From Portunus trituberculatus (taxonomy: Eukaryota > Arthropoda > Malacostraca > Decapoda > Portunidae): 64,000 nucleotides of DNA. Under the pieces are notes generated by a model. It made no database searches and had not been told where the DNA came from. It saw only the letters and a program-made list of their open reading frames with translations. Made by a program: the position numbers and the translations under genes. Shown here in pieces: positions 1 through 11,600 of this stretch (positions are counted from its first letter, which is position 1; each line of letters begins with the position of its first letter). The stretch is from the NCBI RefSeq assembly GCF_017591435.1, contig NC_059304.1, forward strand, positions 24,675,175-24,739,174. Reading direction: 5' to 3'.

Positions 1-880
1 ATTGGTAGTCCCAGCCCTGGCCTCCCTAAAGGCAAAGTATCCTCTGGTGGTCAAGCAAGGGATATCACAGTTGGCCTCACTCCTCACTGCTGCTAGGTTT
101 GATGCTTACAGTTAGAAGCCACCACAAGCTGTGCCCACACCTTGCTGTGAAGGCAATGCTCAAAGCAGGCTAAAAACAGAATACAGCAGGTAAATAATGT
201 GCAGCAGTCATGAGTCATCCATTGCCTTTCACAACTACACAGGCACCGATTGTCCTGAGCAGAGCTGAGGGCCTGGCAGCCTGGCACCACCACCACACAC
301 ACTCACTTTCAATGTTACCAAATCATATTTACTAAAAAATATAAAGATTTTGCCTTTTTTTTTTATTTTTCTTAGGGGAAAAAGACCTATGATATAAATA
401 AACACACATGGTGTAGTACAGGACCTTTGAATGGAATTTAACATAAACAATTGTACATTTCACCACAAGTCTATGAAATAATAGATAATCCCATTTTTTT
501 CACAAAAACTTATATTTTCATATTTGTTGTCAAATGGGATGCTGCCCTTAAAAGGATGGTCACGGTAGGTAGATATGCTCTTGTTTGGTCCTCAGGCACG
601 CTGGCATACTTAATCTAAGTATCTCATCTGGAATTGCTGACATTTACCAAACATACTAAACTTTTGAAAACTTTAGGCTTCAAAAGTTTAGCATTATGAA
701 GCAGATCCCATGAACATTCAACCATGAACTAAATTAGGTTAACTTGAGTCAAGATAGGTTAGCTTAAGTAACAATGTAATCTAACATAGCCTATTTTAGC
801 CCATGCCAGAAATAGCTGGTTCAGTTAAGTTGGCTTAGTTACTCTTTAAGAGAGAATGATTGGTCTTATTGTGCCAATTC
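1..880. other. Downstream flank and probable 3' UTR of the CIKS-like gene
   Basis: No coding signal was found. It lies immediately downstream, in transcript sense, of the last exon of the minus-strand death/SEFIR gene. A minus-strand AATAAA is present at 362-367 and is a plausible but distant polyadenylation signal. Bases 725-800 contain scattered TAGGTTA-like words that resemble decayed telomere-type repeat; this is a weak impression only. Confidence 0.35.
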
Positions 881-1057
881 CTAAGGACTTCTGTACTCAG
901 ATCTACATCCATTCTCTTTGAAATTTCTCTTCAACATCCTCCACTCCTTGGCACTGCTGTACAGGACGTTGGCACATTCCCTAACATCGTTCTCTGATGA
1001 ACAGTTCCAGCAGTACTTGAAGAGGCCACTCAGTTTAACAAGCTCATTCTTACTCAC
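881..1057 (-). CDS. CIKS-like gene, terminal coding exon
   Basis: The acceptor is CCTATTTCTTCCAG. The exon encodes residues 292-349 and a TAG stop at 881-883. The text KLSGLFKYCWNCSSENDVRE and the following helix correspond to the last strand and C-terminal helix of SEFIR domains (the position of VYSWP in Act1), then a basic tail. It joins in phase 0. Confidence 0.68.
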   Translation of the reverse strand: MSKNELVKLSGLFKYCWNCSSENDVRECANVLYSSAKEWRMLKRNFKENGCRSEYRSP

Positions 1058-1869
1058 CTGGAAGAAATAGGCCACTGATTTACAATGCAAAATTGGATTA
1101 GTTTAATTACAGTAAGATGAGCCACATGGAGGTCACCTGTTTGTATGTACCATTTGTATTTTTACAGGACTCGATCGTGCTCACGTTATCCTGTTTCTTG
1201 AAAATCAATCTCCATGTATATAGACAGACAGACAGACAGAAACACACACACACACACACACACACCAAATTTTGGGAGATTAAAGTTATTTTGGTAGTAT
1301 TGATTGGAAAGAAATTATGCATGGAAAGACAATTCAAGGAAAGTACAGTTATACCTCATGATACGATTGCCCCAACATACAATTTTTTTTATATACGACG
1401 AAAAATTTCATATAATTTACACCTTGAAATACGACGATATTTTTAAGATACGAATAGCTATCGGTAGGTGGTGCAGCGATCGCTCGGCTACCCGCGTCCA
1501 CCTGAACATTCAGCCCGTGTTGTGTATCGTTGTTCATCCTTTGTGCATGTGTCTGTGCTCCTCTGCAGTGTGTATTTTTTCTTAAGTTTTGTGAATTTAA
1601 GACCCCATAATCATGGGTCCCAAAAGTAAAAGTTTGGCGAGAAACACACAAAATAGCCTGTATTCAGATACTGATTACACTTAGAAATTCAATAAACGAG
1701 TGAGTACAAGCAACTCTTCCTCTTTGCAATGCAAATAACCAGAAGTCTCTAGATGTCATGGTTACCAAAATATCACAGGTTGAATGAGGTAGTATCATCA
1801 GTTTACGTGGCCTTGCGTCCGATCGGGTTCAGTGGCCTTGGCTAGAGAGAGAGAAAACAGGCCCCTTGT

Positions 1870-1939
<70 letters not shown>

Positions 1940-4900
1940 GTCGCCTGTTCTGATACCACTCTGATTCAAAAGTTGTCTCCCCGTAACATGATGAGAGACC
2001 CGAGGTATAGAAGTAAGGTGCGCGGGAGATGTGGAGGAATAAGACACAGTGAAATCACTGTCGCTCTCCTACCATTCATCGTTGGTAACACAGTGACATA
2101 GAGCATATGTTTCCTCCTGATGAGTGTTGCCAGCTCACAAGTAAAGAAAACGGGAAGAAAATAGCCAAAATATAGCCGTAAAAAGCCTAAACATCTATCG
2201 ATGTGCCCTGAGTCTTGCATGAACGTCTATCGATGTGTCCTGAGTTTTGCAGGTTAAGTTGTTATTTTGGGCAATATAGTACATTTATATAATGCATACA
2301 ATAAACTTTGTATTTATCTTGTATGAAATCTATATTTGGTTGGTATTCAAAGCATGTTAAATTTTTTTGGGGGGTGGATAAATTCATATCACAAGAATGA
2401 ATTAATTCTATTTCCATTAATTTCTATGGAAAAAATTTATTTGATATACAATTTTTTTTATATACAACGATCGTCACAGAACGAATTAAAATCGTATGTC
2501 GAGGTATCACTGTATGATATATTTCTAGACAAGTATAATGAGAGGATAAAGAGATAAGTTCCTGAATATAGAGTAAAAAAGAGCAAACACACCTGGTATA
2601 ATACTATATGAGCAAAAGCTAAAAAGTGCAAGGATGCAGCATGGAAAAAATTAAGAAGGCAACGTAATGAAATAAATAGGAAGCAGTATAAAGAGGCACG
2701 AAATGAATACATTAGGATAAGAAGGGAGGAGGAGAGAAACTTTGAAAAGGATGTAGAGAAGAGATGTAAAAACAAACCCAAGCTTCTTTATAAGTATATA
2801 AATGGTAAAATGACAAACAGAGAGACCATTACTAAGTTGCTTAAGGGGAATATGATGTATGAAACATCGGAAGAAATGAGTGAACTTTAAATCAGTGTTT
2901 AATGAAGAGGGAGAGTTTATAAAGCCAATCAACCCAGTGGCACAGGAAGGATTAAGAGACATCATGGTAAGAAAACAGAAAATTAGAGAATTGCTAGAAA
3001 AGGTGGATGTGAGGAAGGCAATGGGACCAGATGGAGTGTCAGGATGGACACTAAAGGAATGTAGTGAGCAACTGGTAGAACCAATTTGGGATGTCATTAA
3101 CAACTCTTTAAGGGAACGGAAGGTACCAAAGGAATGGAAAAGAGCCAATATAGTCCCATTATACAAAGGAGGAAAATGACTGAGCCCTTAAATTATAGAC
3201 CAGTGTCACTAACCAGTGTGGTGGGTAAGATCTGTGAAATTGTCATCCAAGAAAAATGGTTGGAATATCTGGAGAGAAATTAAATAATTAATAACTCCCT
3301 ATTTGGTTTTAGAAAAGGAAGATCATGTATAACAAACTTACTAAGCTTTTATACAAGAGTAATAGATGAAGTACAAGGAAGAGATGGATGGGTGGATGCA
3401 GTGTATCTAGACATTAAAAAGGCTTTTGACAGAGTACCACACAGAAGACTCCTATGGAAAATAGAACACATGGGCAGAATTAAGGGAAATATCTTAAATT
3501 GGATGACAGATTACTTAACAGATAGGGAAATGAGGACAGTGATAAGAGATACACCATCAAGTTGGAGCACTGTAACCAGTGGCGTACCACAGGGTTCGGT
3601 GTTGGCACCAATAATGTTCCAAATATATGTCAACGATATACAAGAGGGTTTGAGTAGCTACATAAATTTGTTTGCAGATGATGCCAAGCTTTTGAGAGTT
3701 ATAAAAAAACAAAATGATTGTATGGAATTACAGAAAGATATTGATAAGATCTGGAGATGGAGCCAGAAGTGGAAATTAGAATTTAATACTAAGAAATGCC
3801 ATGTAATGGAAATGGGTAAAAGTAATAGAAGACCTACATGGGAATATAAAAAGAGATTATAATGAAAAGAAGAAAGACCTGGGAGTGATTATACAAGACA
3901 CCCTGACTCCAGAAATACATATAAATGGATTATTTGCTTCAACATACAAGACACTAACGAACATCAGGGTAGCATTCAATTACATGGATAAAAGTATGAT
4001 GAAAAAGATATTAACCACTACAATAAGACCTAGACTAGAATATGCAGCAGTGGTATGGTCACCATATAGGCAGAAAGATATCAAGAAACTAGAAAGGATA
4101 CAAAGGGTTGCTACAAAGATGGTCCCTGAAATAAAAGATCTTCCCTATGAAGAAAGACTGAAGGAGATGGAGCTACCAACTTTGAAGGATAGACGGGAAA
4201 GAGGAGACCTAATAACGATGTATAAGTTAGTAAACCGTATGGAGAAGATAGATAGACAAGACCTGGTAACACTGACGGAGCAGGGAGACAGACAAACAAG
4301 AGGACATTCCAAGAAAATCATGAAAAGTCAGTGTCATACGAATATCAAGAAGTTCAGTTTTCCACATAGGACAGTAGACATCTGGAATGGATTAAGTGAA
4401 GAGATTGTAACAGCAGAAAGTGTGCACAAATTTAAGGAGAAGTTAGATAAATGTAGATATGGAGACAGGTCACTATGAGCCCCACTTGAACCCTGTAACA
4501 TACAACTAGGTAAATACAACTAGGTAACTACACACACAAACACACACACTTATCATTCACACTGTTATCCCCATCAGTTCCTGATAGAAAGGACTATCTC
4601 ATTGACCACCCTACTACAGCCCAGGACCTCAGGCTCTGCACAGCCACACCCACATGCAACCAAATAGAACTCAACTCAATTCAGTAAAATGTAAATATGT
4701 TTATACAAAATACAGTGATATAGTGAAATTGAGGCATGACCTACCTCCTCTAGGAATCTGGCAGGACAAACAGCACGGCAGAATCGATTCTTGCTCCCAC
4801 ACTCCACATATTGGTCCAGCATCATGATATAGGTATAGCGGTTGAAGCGTTTCTCCCACTCACTCTCTGTGCTGAAGTCTCTGTTCTGAATCTGACGCAG

Positions 4901-7900
4901 AAACTGAGGCGACAGCACCGGCACCACAGCATCAACCTGAGGAATGCCAGCAAGCGTCACCTTATGGAATGCTTCCATTTTTCTCACAGGAACTGTTTGC
5001 TGAGGGCATGGAGACTACAAGTCTGGTTCTTGCATTAAGGTGTTGTTCCCACAATCCTTGTTGTCATTAGAACCATGAAACACTATTGAAACTCACCTTA
5101 ACTTCCATTAGAGCTTGCTAAAAGTGAGAAACAAAGTAATGCAACACTTGAGAAAGCCATCCTCTGAGCAAAGGATGTGGATTTGTGAGAGAAAAGTAGC
5201 CAGTTGTTTTGCACCAATGAAGCCATAGTGGAGGTGATATGTCACCTTTAAAAGAAGTGCACACTATGGCCTGCCCTGCAACAGAATTAAAACAGTGTGG
5301 GTGGAGTTTTTCTGTACCTTCATGAACCATTTGTGGATGCTGTTCCATGGGTCACACCTCAGGCTGCTCTTAACTAGTGAGTTATCAGACTCTTGCAGAA
5401 GCAATATGTACACTCTCTTGCCATCCATCGGATTCCTCAGCTGAGATGCCAGCTATGGGAAGAATTAAATACAATAGTAATAGTCTCTTAAGATAATAAA
5501 TACAACTAGTAAATCACACATGGAGCAATACTAAGCATATCACATATACAGTGATCACCAACAAACATGCAAACTTATTCTCTTATGCCAAGCAAGGTCA
5601 TGGTGTCATACAATACTTATACATCAATAACAGCACATATTTTCTTTAACTCTCAAAAGATATTATGCAGATTACATGACAGTTTACCCATCAGTATCAA
5701 ATTTTGATCAGCTTCTCCATAGTGTAACAATGAACTTACAAAGCTATGCCAATAGTGCTTTTCCCATCAGCTCACAATAAACACTAACAAAACTTGTATT
5801 TTACTATAGGGGGAGGTAGTACACACCTACTGAAATGATAATTTACTCCCAGCAAGGTCTAATAGCACTAGTTCAGTAGTTCAGGGGGTGCTGTGAACCT
5901 TCCATTAAAGCTAGTTGTGATCTCACAACTCAAGGGGGCAGTCACAGCTTGCCCTCTAAAGACAACTCTCCTTCACACAAAACTACATCCACTTATCCTA
6001 CATACACCCTTCACTTGAAAATCAAATTTAAAAGAAAAATGGCGACTCCAAACCATACCTCGGAGGCAGACTCCTCTCTCAATAATGACCCCAAATGCCT
6101 TGACACCTCGCTCAAATTTTTCTACATTAACTTCTGCAACATTCGTAGTCTTAAATATAATTTTCATCTGTGGAACATCACCTCTCCTCTACTAAACCTA
6201 ATCTTCTTTTCCTTACCGAAACACAGCTGTCTGAGGCAACTGACAGTAGCCCCTTCTCTGTCCCCTCTAACTTTCTCTATTCACATTTTTTTTCAAAAGC
6301 TAGATGTTACGTCTAAGTACGCAACAACTTAACTTGCTCTTGTACCCACGCTCTTGAATCTTCCAAGTTTTCCACCATCTGGCTTCAACTCAACAGTCAC
6401 TTTCTAACTAAATTCATTTGTGCTGTTTATCTCTCCCCTAACTCTTCTGATTAGTAAATTCTTTGACTATTTAACTTCCAAAGTGGAGCACATTCTGTCC
6501 CTCTACCCTTTTGCAGATTCCCATTCTTGGAGATTTCAATGTTCACTACCAGCTTTGGCTCTCCCTTCACTAACCATCCTGGTGAACTAGTTTTCAACTT
6601 TGCTATCCTCCATGACCTAGAGCAACTGGTCATTATTCTTGATAATTTTGGAGACACGCCCAACATTCTTGATCTCTCCTTCACCTCTAATCCTTCTGCT
6701 TATGCTGTCACCCCTTCATCTCCGTTGGGCTCCTCTGATCACAATCTCATTTCTGTATTGCGTCCTATTTCTCCAATCCCTCCTCAGGATCCCCAAAAGT
6801 GGAGGTGCCTCTGGCATTTTGCCTCTGCCAGTTGGGGGGACCTGAGGAGGTATTATGCTGATTTTCCCTGGAGTGATTACTGTTTCCGTGTCAGAGACCA
6901 ATCTCTTTGTGCTGAACGCCTAACAGAGGTGATAGTGTCTGGCATGGATTCCTCATTCTTTTTCTCAACCTAAACCTTCTAAATCTTAGTTTAACACAGT
7001 CTGTTCTCGTGCTATACATGATAGAGAAGTTGTCTGCAAAAGGGACTTCCATCTCTTGAATCTCATACACCTTTTGTCTCTGCCCAGAATCATGTCAAGT
7101 CTGTTCTTCAACTTACCAAACACTCCATAAACAGAAAATTTCAAAATCTTTCAAACTCAAACTCCTCTCGAGACTTCTGGCATTTAGCCAAAACATCTCA
7201 AATAACTTCACTTCTTCATCTTTTCCTCCTTTATTTTATCCTGATGGCACCACTGCCGTCTTTTCTGTCTTTAAAGCTGAACTCTTCTCTCAAACATTTG
7301 CTCACAACTCCACCTTAGATGACTCTAGGCTTGCCCCTCCCTCTCCTCCTCCCTCTGACTATTTCATGTCTACAATTAAAATTTTTCATAATGATGTTTT
7401 CTAAGCCCTCACTGGCCTAAACTCTCAGAAGGCTTATGGTCCTGATGGGGTCTCTCCTACTGTTCTCAAAAACTGTGTGTCCATGCTTGCACCTTGCCTG
7501 GCTAAACTCTTTTAACTTTGTCCATTGACTTCTACCATTCCTTCTTACTGGAAGTTTGCCTACATTTAGCCTGTTCCTAAAAACGGTGACCGTTCTAATC
7601 CTTAAAACTACTGTCCTATAGCTGTAATCTCTTGCTTGTCTAAAGTTTTTTAATCTAATCCTCAATAGGAAGATTCTCAAACATTTGTCACATCACAATC
7701 TTCTATCTGGTCGCCAGTATGGCTTCCGTCAAAGTCACTCTACTGGTGATCTTCTGGCTTTCCTTACCGAGTCTTGGTCATCCTCTTATAGAGATTTCGG
7801 TGAAACTTTTGCTGTAGTAGCTTTAGACATATCAAAAGCTTTTGATAGAGTCTGGCATAAAGCTTTGATTTCAAAACTGCCCTCCTATGGTTTCTATCCT

Positions 7901-8550
7901 TCTCTCTGCAACTTAATCTCAAGTTTCCTTTCCGACCGTTTTATTGCTGCTGTGGTAGACGGCCACTGTTCTTCTAAATCTATTAACCCTTAAAGTACGG
8001 TGATCGTTTCAGAACGATTGTAGCGTCGCGTGCGGAGAGGCGGGGATTGTTCCGGTAATCGTGATTTTTCTGCGCTAAACGTTTGAATCTCTCCCGCTCA
8101 CTATTGGTCCTGGGGCAAGTGGAGGTATCTGGCGTTTAGGTGGCATGTTGAGCGAGGGAAGACGAGGTGCTGCTGATGCTGTTATTGTTTTGAACTAGAG
8201 GGAGTGAGTGGTGCACGTTTTGTCCACGAGAAGCGCTGGTGTATTCAAAAGCCTGTCGGTTTGCATGATACGGCGGGGCTTTCAAACGTAGCCTATTCCC
8301 CTTGAGCAATGCGCTGGTGTGTGTCACCCCTGCTTGCCTCTACAAGACTGTGCTTGTCGGCTAAGTCACGTGAATTCCACTGCTAATAAGAGTTGCCAGA
8401 TTCCAATTATTATAGAAATCCACAATAATTGTAATACGTGGTTTCTTTTTCTTTTCCTGTTTTACACATCATTTCATATATCTGAGTTTGCATTTTCTTG
8501 ACATGAAAGTCCAAAAGTTCCTACTTTTACATCAAATTTGAATGCCCAAA

Positions 8551-8633
<83 letters not shown>

Positions 8634-11600
8634 GTATTATCAGAGCTTGGGGGGTATTTCTTAGCGGTGGGTTCTGCCATGAATTTTTTTATATGCAATA
8701 ACTTTGCTCTTAGAGGTCATAACATGTTAAAAACTACATCATTGTACTCAGAATAACACAAAGAAATATGCTTTTATAAGGAAAAAAATATTTTTAGCAT
8801 TTTTGGCAGGTGTGATTTTTCCCCGTTGTAACAGACGGAAAGTAAATCAACCCTCCATACTTTAAGGGATAAGAGTGGTATTCCTCAGGGTTCTGTCCTA
8901 TCACCCACTCTCTTTCTATTATTCATTAATGATCTTCTTAACCAAACTTCTTGCCCTATCCACTCCTACGCTGATGATACCACCCAACATCTTTCCACGT
9001 TCTTTCAGAGATGACCAACCCTTCAGGAAGTCAACAGATCACGCAGGGACACCACAGAATGCCTGACTTCTGATCTTTCTAAGATTTCCGACTGGGGCAG
9101 AGAAAATTTAGTAGTTTTCAATGCCTCAAAAACTCAATTCCTCCATCTATCAACTCAACACAACCTTCCAGACAATTATCCCCCCTTCTTCAATGACACT
9201 CAACTGTCTCCCTCTTCCATACTGAATATCCTTGGTCTGTCCTTTACTCATAATCTTAACTGGAAACCTCACATCTCATCTCTTGCTAAAACACCTTCTA
9301 TGAAGTTAGGCGATCTGAGGCATCTCCGCCAGTTTTTCTCAGCCATCCAACTGCTAACTCTGTACAAGGGCCTTATCTGCTCTTGTATGAAGTACTCTTC
9401 ACATGTTTGGGGGTGTTCCAGCCACACAGTTTTACTAGATAAGGCGGAATCAAAAGCTTCTCCTCTCATCAACTCCCCTACTCTGACTAACTGTCTTCAG
9501 CCTCTTTCTCTCTGCTTAAATGTTGCATCTCTTTTTATCCTTTATCGCTATTTTCATGCTAACTGTTCTATTGATCTTGCTAACTGCATGCCTCCCCTCC
9601 TCCTGCAGCCTCGCTGCACAAGGCTCTCTTCCTCCTCTCATCCCTATTCTGTCCAACTCTCTAATGCAAGAATTAAGGGGGAAATTCGTTAATTTGGTCA
9701 AAAAAATTGAAAAATTGGAAACTTGGTACTTGGGTTCGTCTCTGGAGAGGGAAGCTATGGCCGAAGTTGCCAGGCGCATAACGCACTGCTTACCTGGTAA
9801 TGGCGGGTTTAAAGGGCCGGCCCTTTAAATACCCAAGCGCACACGCCCTTTTTCTTCTAGTCTTTGTTTTGCTTGTATTTATTTCCTTTTTTGAGCTGTT
9901 TTTTTTTTTTTTTTTGCGTGATGTACTTGTACGACAGTTTAGGATCAGGCAGTGAGCCTGAGTGAGGGTGAGGAAGATGCTAAATCCTCAGTACCAATTG
10001 ATACAGCCTTAGGAAGTGTGCGTGCCTGCAGCCTACCTGTTGATCGTACTTTACACGTGTTGAGTCCCCAAATTGTGACAATGCCACGTGTAAGTGGTAA
10101 AAGAAAGACTCAGGTTGAAACAGCCCGCCAGAAAGCCTTGAAAAGGTGGAAAAGAGAAGAAAGTGAGGAGCCTGAGACACGTGGTGGTAGTACTGGCGAG
10201 GCTTCCACCTCCGCCGCCACCACCCCTGCCACTCCCGACCCTCACGTGTCTGCTGCAAGCTACAGGCATAGTCTCCTGCCACCAGAGGAGAGTGAAGTTC
10301 ACCAAACTAGTGAGGATAGTGCCTTGTTAGTGATATCATTACAAAGACTGCAAACAATTTTCAATTTGGTGAAATGTGAATGTGGCAACGGAATCACCGC
10401 AAAAGTGACAAGTTATTTGTTTGATTGTACTATAAATCTTCGGTGTGACAAATGTGACAGTGTTGTTCACCATTCAGAACTTATCAGTGATATGTTATAT
10501 ATTCTAATATGATAATAACGGGACCAGGAGCCTGTAAGGCTGACAGGCAAGTGAGAGCTCACCATTCAGAGAGGCTATATAGACGACATTCCCATGATGT
10601 AACATGGCCTGAAACTATCTAAACAGCCACTACCAGCCTCCAAACAGTTGTCAAGGGATTATGTAAGTACATATCTGAGTTTGGTACATATTGGAGTGAG
10701 TTATGTGGGGTTTTGAAGATGTTCACAGAAAAATGCGTTTTCTCGACTTTCAGTTTTTCAGCATATATTGTTGAATAACTTTTCAGTAATTGGTCAATTT
10801 CAAAACTTTTGCAGCAAAATGATCAACAACCTCATCTTAACAAATGCCAGCATGATAATGCATGAACTCACTCAAATAAATTTACAACAGGCTTATAAAC
10901 TCAAATTTTTTATGAAAAAAAGGTAACAATTTGGCGTGTAATGAAATTTTTATAACATAGGTTATGTGTATGCCGATGCTGACATTTATTTGTTGTTATG
11001 TATATTATATGTAGTTAAGAGGAAATTGCCACACTGTTATTAGTTTTGATTTTATAATGGTATTTTGAATTATTTTCTTATCGCCGAAAAAATATTTATT
11101 GCAAAAAAACTACGCCACATTTCTGTACCAAATTAACACTGAAGATGTACACCATAAACGTACACCTTGTGTATAAATATTATTGAATTCAGTGAAAAAA
11201 TAGGAATGGGAGAGCCAAAAAACCGATATTGATATCGAGTCATCGAATTTCCACCTTAACTAGTACTCTCAATCATTCATACTTTCACTGGTAAACTCTG
11301 GAACTCCCTCCCTGCATCTGTATTTCCGACTTCCTACAACTTGTCTTCTTTTAAGAGGGAGGTATCAAAGCAATTGCTTCCTAATTTTGGCTGACGCTTT
11401 TCTTCTTCGTGGAGAACCAGCACTCAAGTGGGCCTTTTTTAACCTTTTTTTAAATTTTTTGCCCTCTTTCCTAAAAATAAAAAAAAAATAAAAAATAAAA
11501 AAAAATAAAAAAAATCATTTCTAAAAATATACAAATAGTTTACAAAGCAATTACTAAAACAGATTAATCTAAGTTTGTTGATAATAAATGAGGTATTGAG

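Larger units (their letters stand above)
1269..4545 (+). mobile_element. LINE family A, copy 1 (APE-type non-LTR retrotransposon, decayed, split by a Tigger-like element)
   Basis: Reverse transcriptase text resumes after the DNA transposon at 1346-2512 and runs to 4478 in three frames with stops and shifts. Recognisable parts are KAMGPDGVSGWTLKE (RT start), VYLDIKKAFDRVPHRRLLWK, SGVPQGSVLAPIMF and FADD at 3671-3682, followed by the RPRLEYAAVVWSPYR thumb region and a C-terminal FSFPHRTVDIWN block. The 3' end is CAACTAGGTAAATACAACTA followed by a CA-rich tract. Upstream of the inserted element a short in-frame piece (1269-1345) belongs to the same LINE. Not functional: the coding frame is broken and the 5' end is missing. 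Confidence 0.85.
5808..11516 (+). mobile_element. LINE family C, copy 1 (nearly full length, two nested DNA transposons)
   Basis: APE-type non-LTR retrotransposon. In order: a putative 5' UTR from about 5808; a decayed endonuclease frame from the ATG at 6038 (LKFFYINFCNIRSL ... DTPNILDLSFTSNPSA, SSDHNLISV at about 6735-6760); the RT start ALTGLNSQKAYGPDGV; then VVALDISKAFDRVWHKALIS at 7817. After a DNA transposon (7987-8868) it continues with SGIPQGSVLSPTLF-like and SYADDTT blocks to 9676. After a second DNA transposon (9677-11255) the C-terminal GKLWNSLPASVF block and an A-rich tail ending about 11516 follow. Stops and frameshifts make it dead. A second copy at 20826-23038 lacks both insertions, which fixes their borders. 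Confidence 0.85.

Noticed and set aside
1829..2101. Frames reading SLSLSL or RERERE
   Set aside because: Translations of TC/GA microsatellites; equally at 8474-8756, 16429-17031 and 49730-50257.
4676..4992. Longer SEFIR exon starting near 4992
   Set aside because: The CAG there gives phase 1, incompatible with the phase-0 donor at 5318. The CTCAG at 4937 fits and has a better pyrimidine tract.
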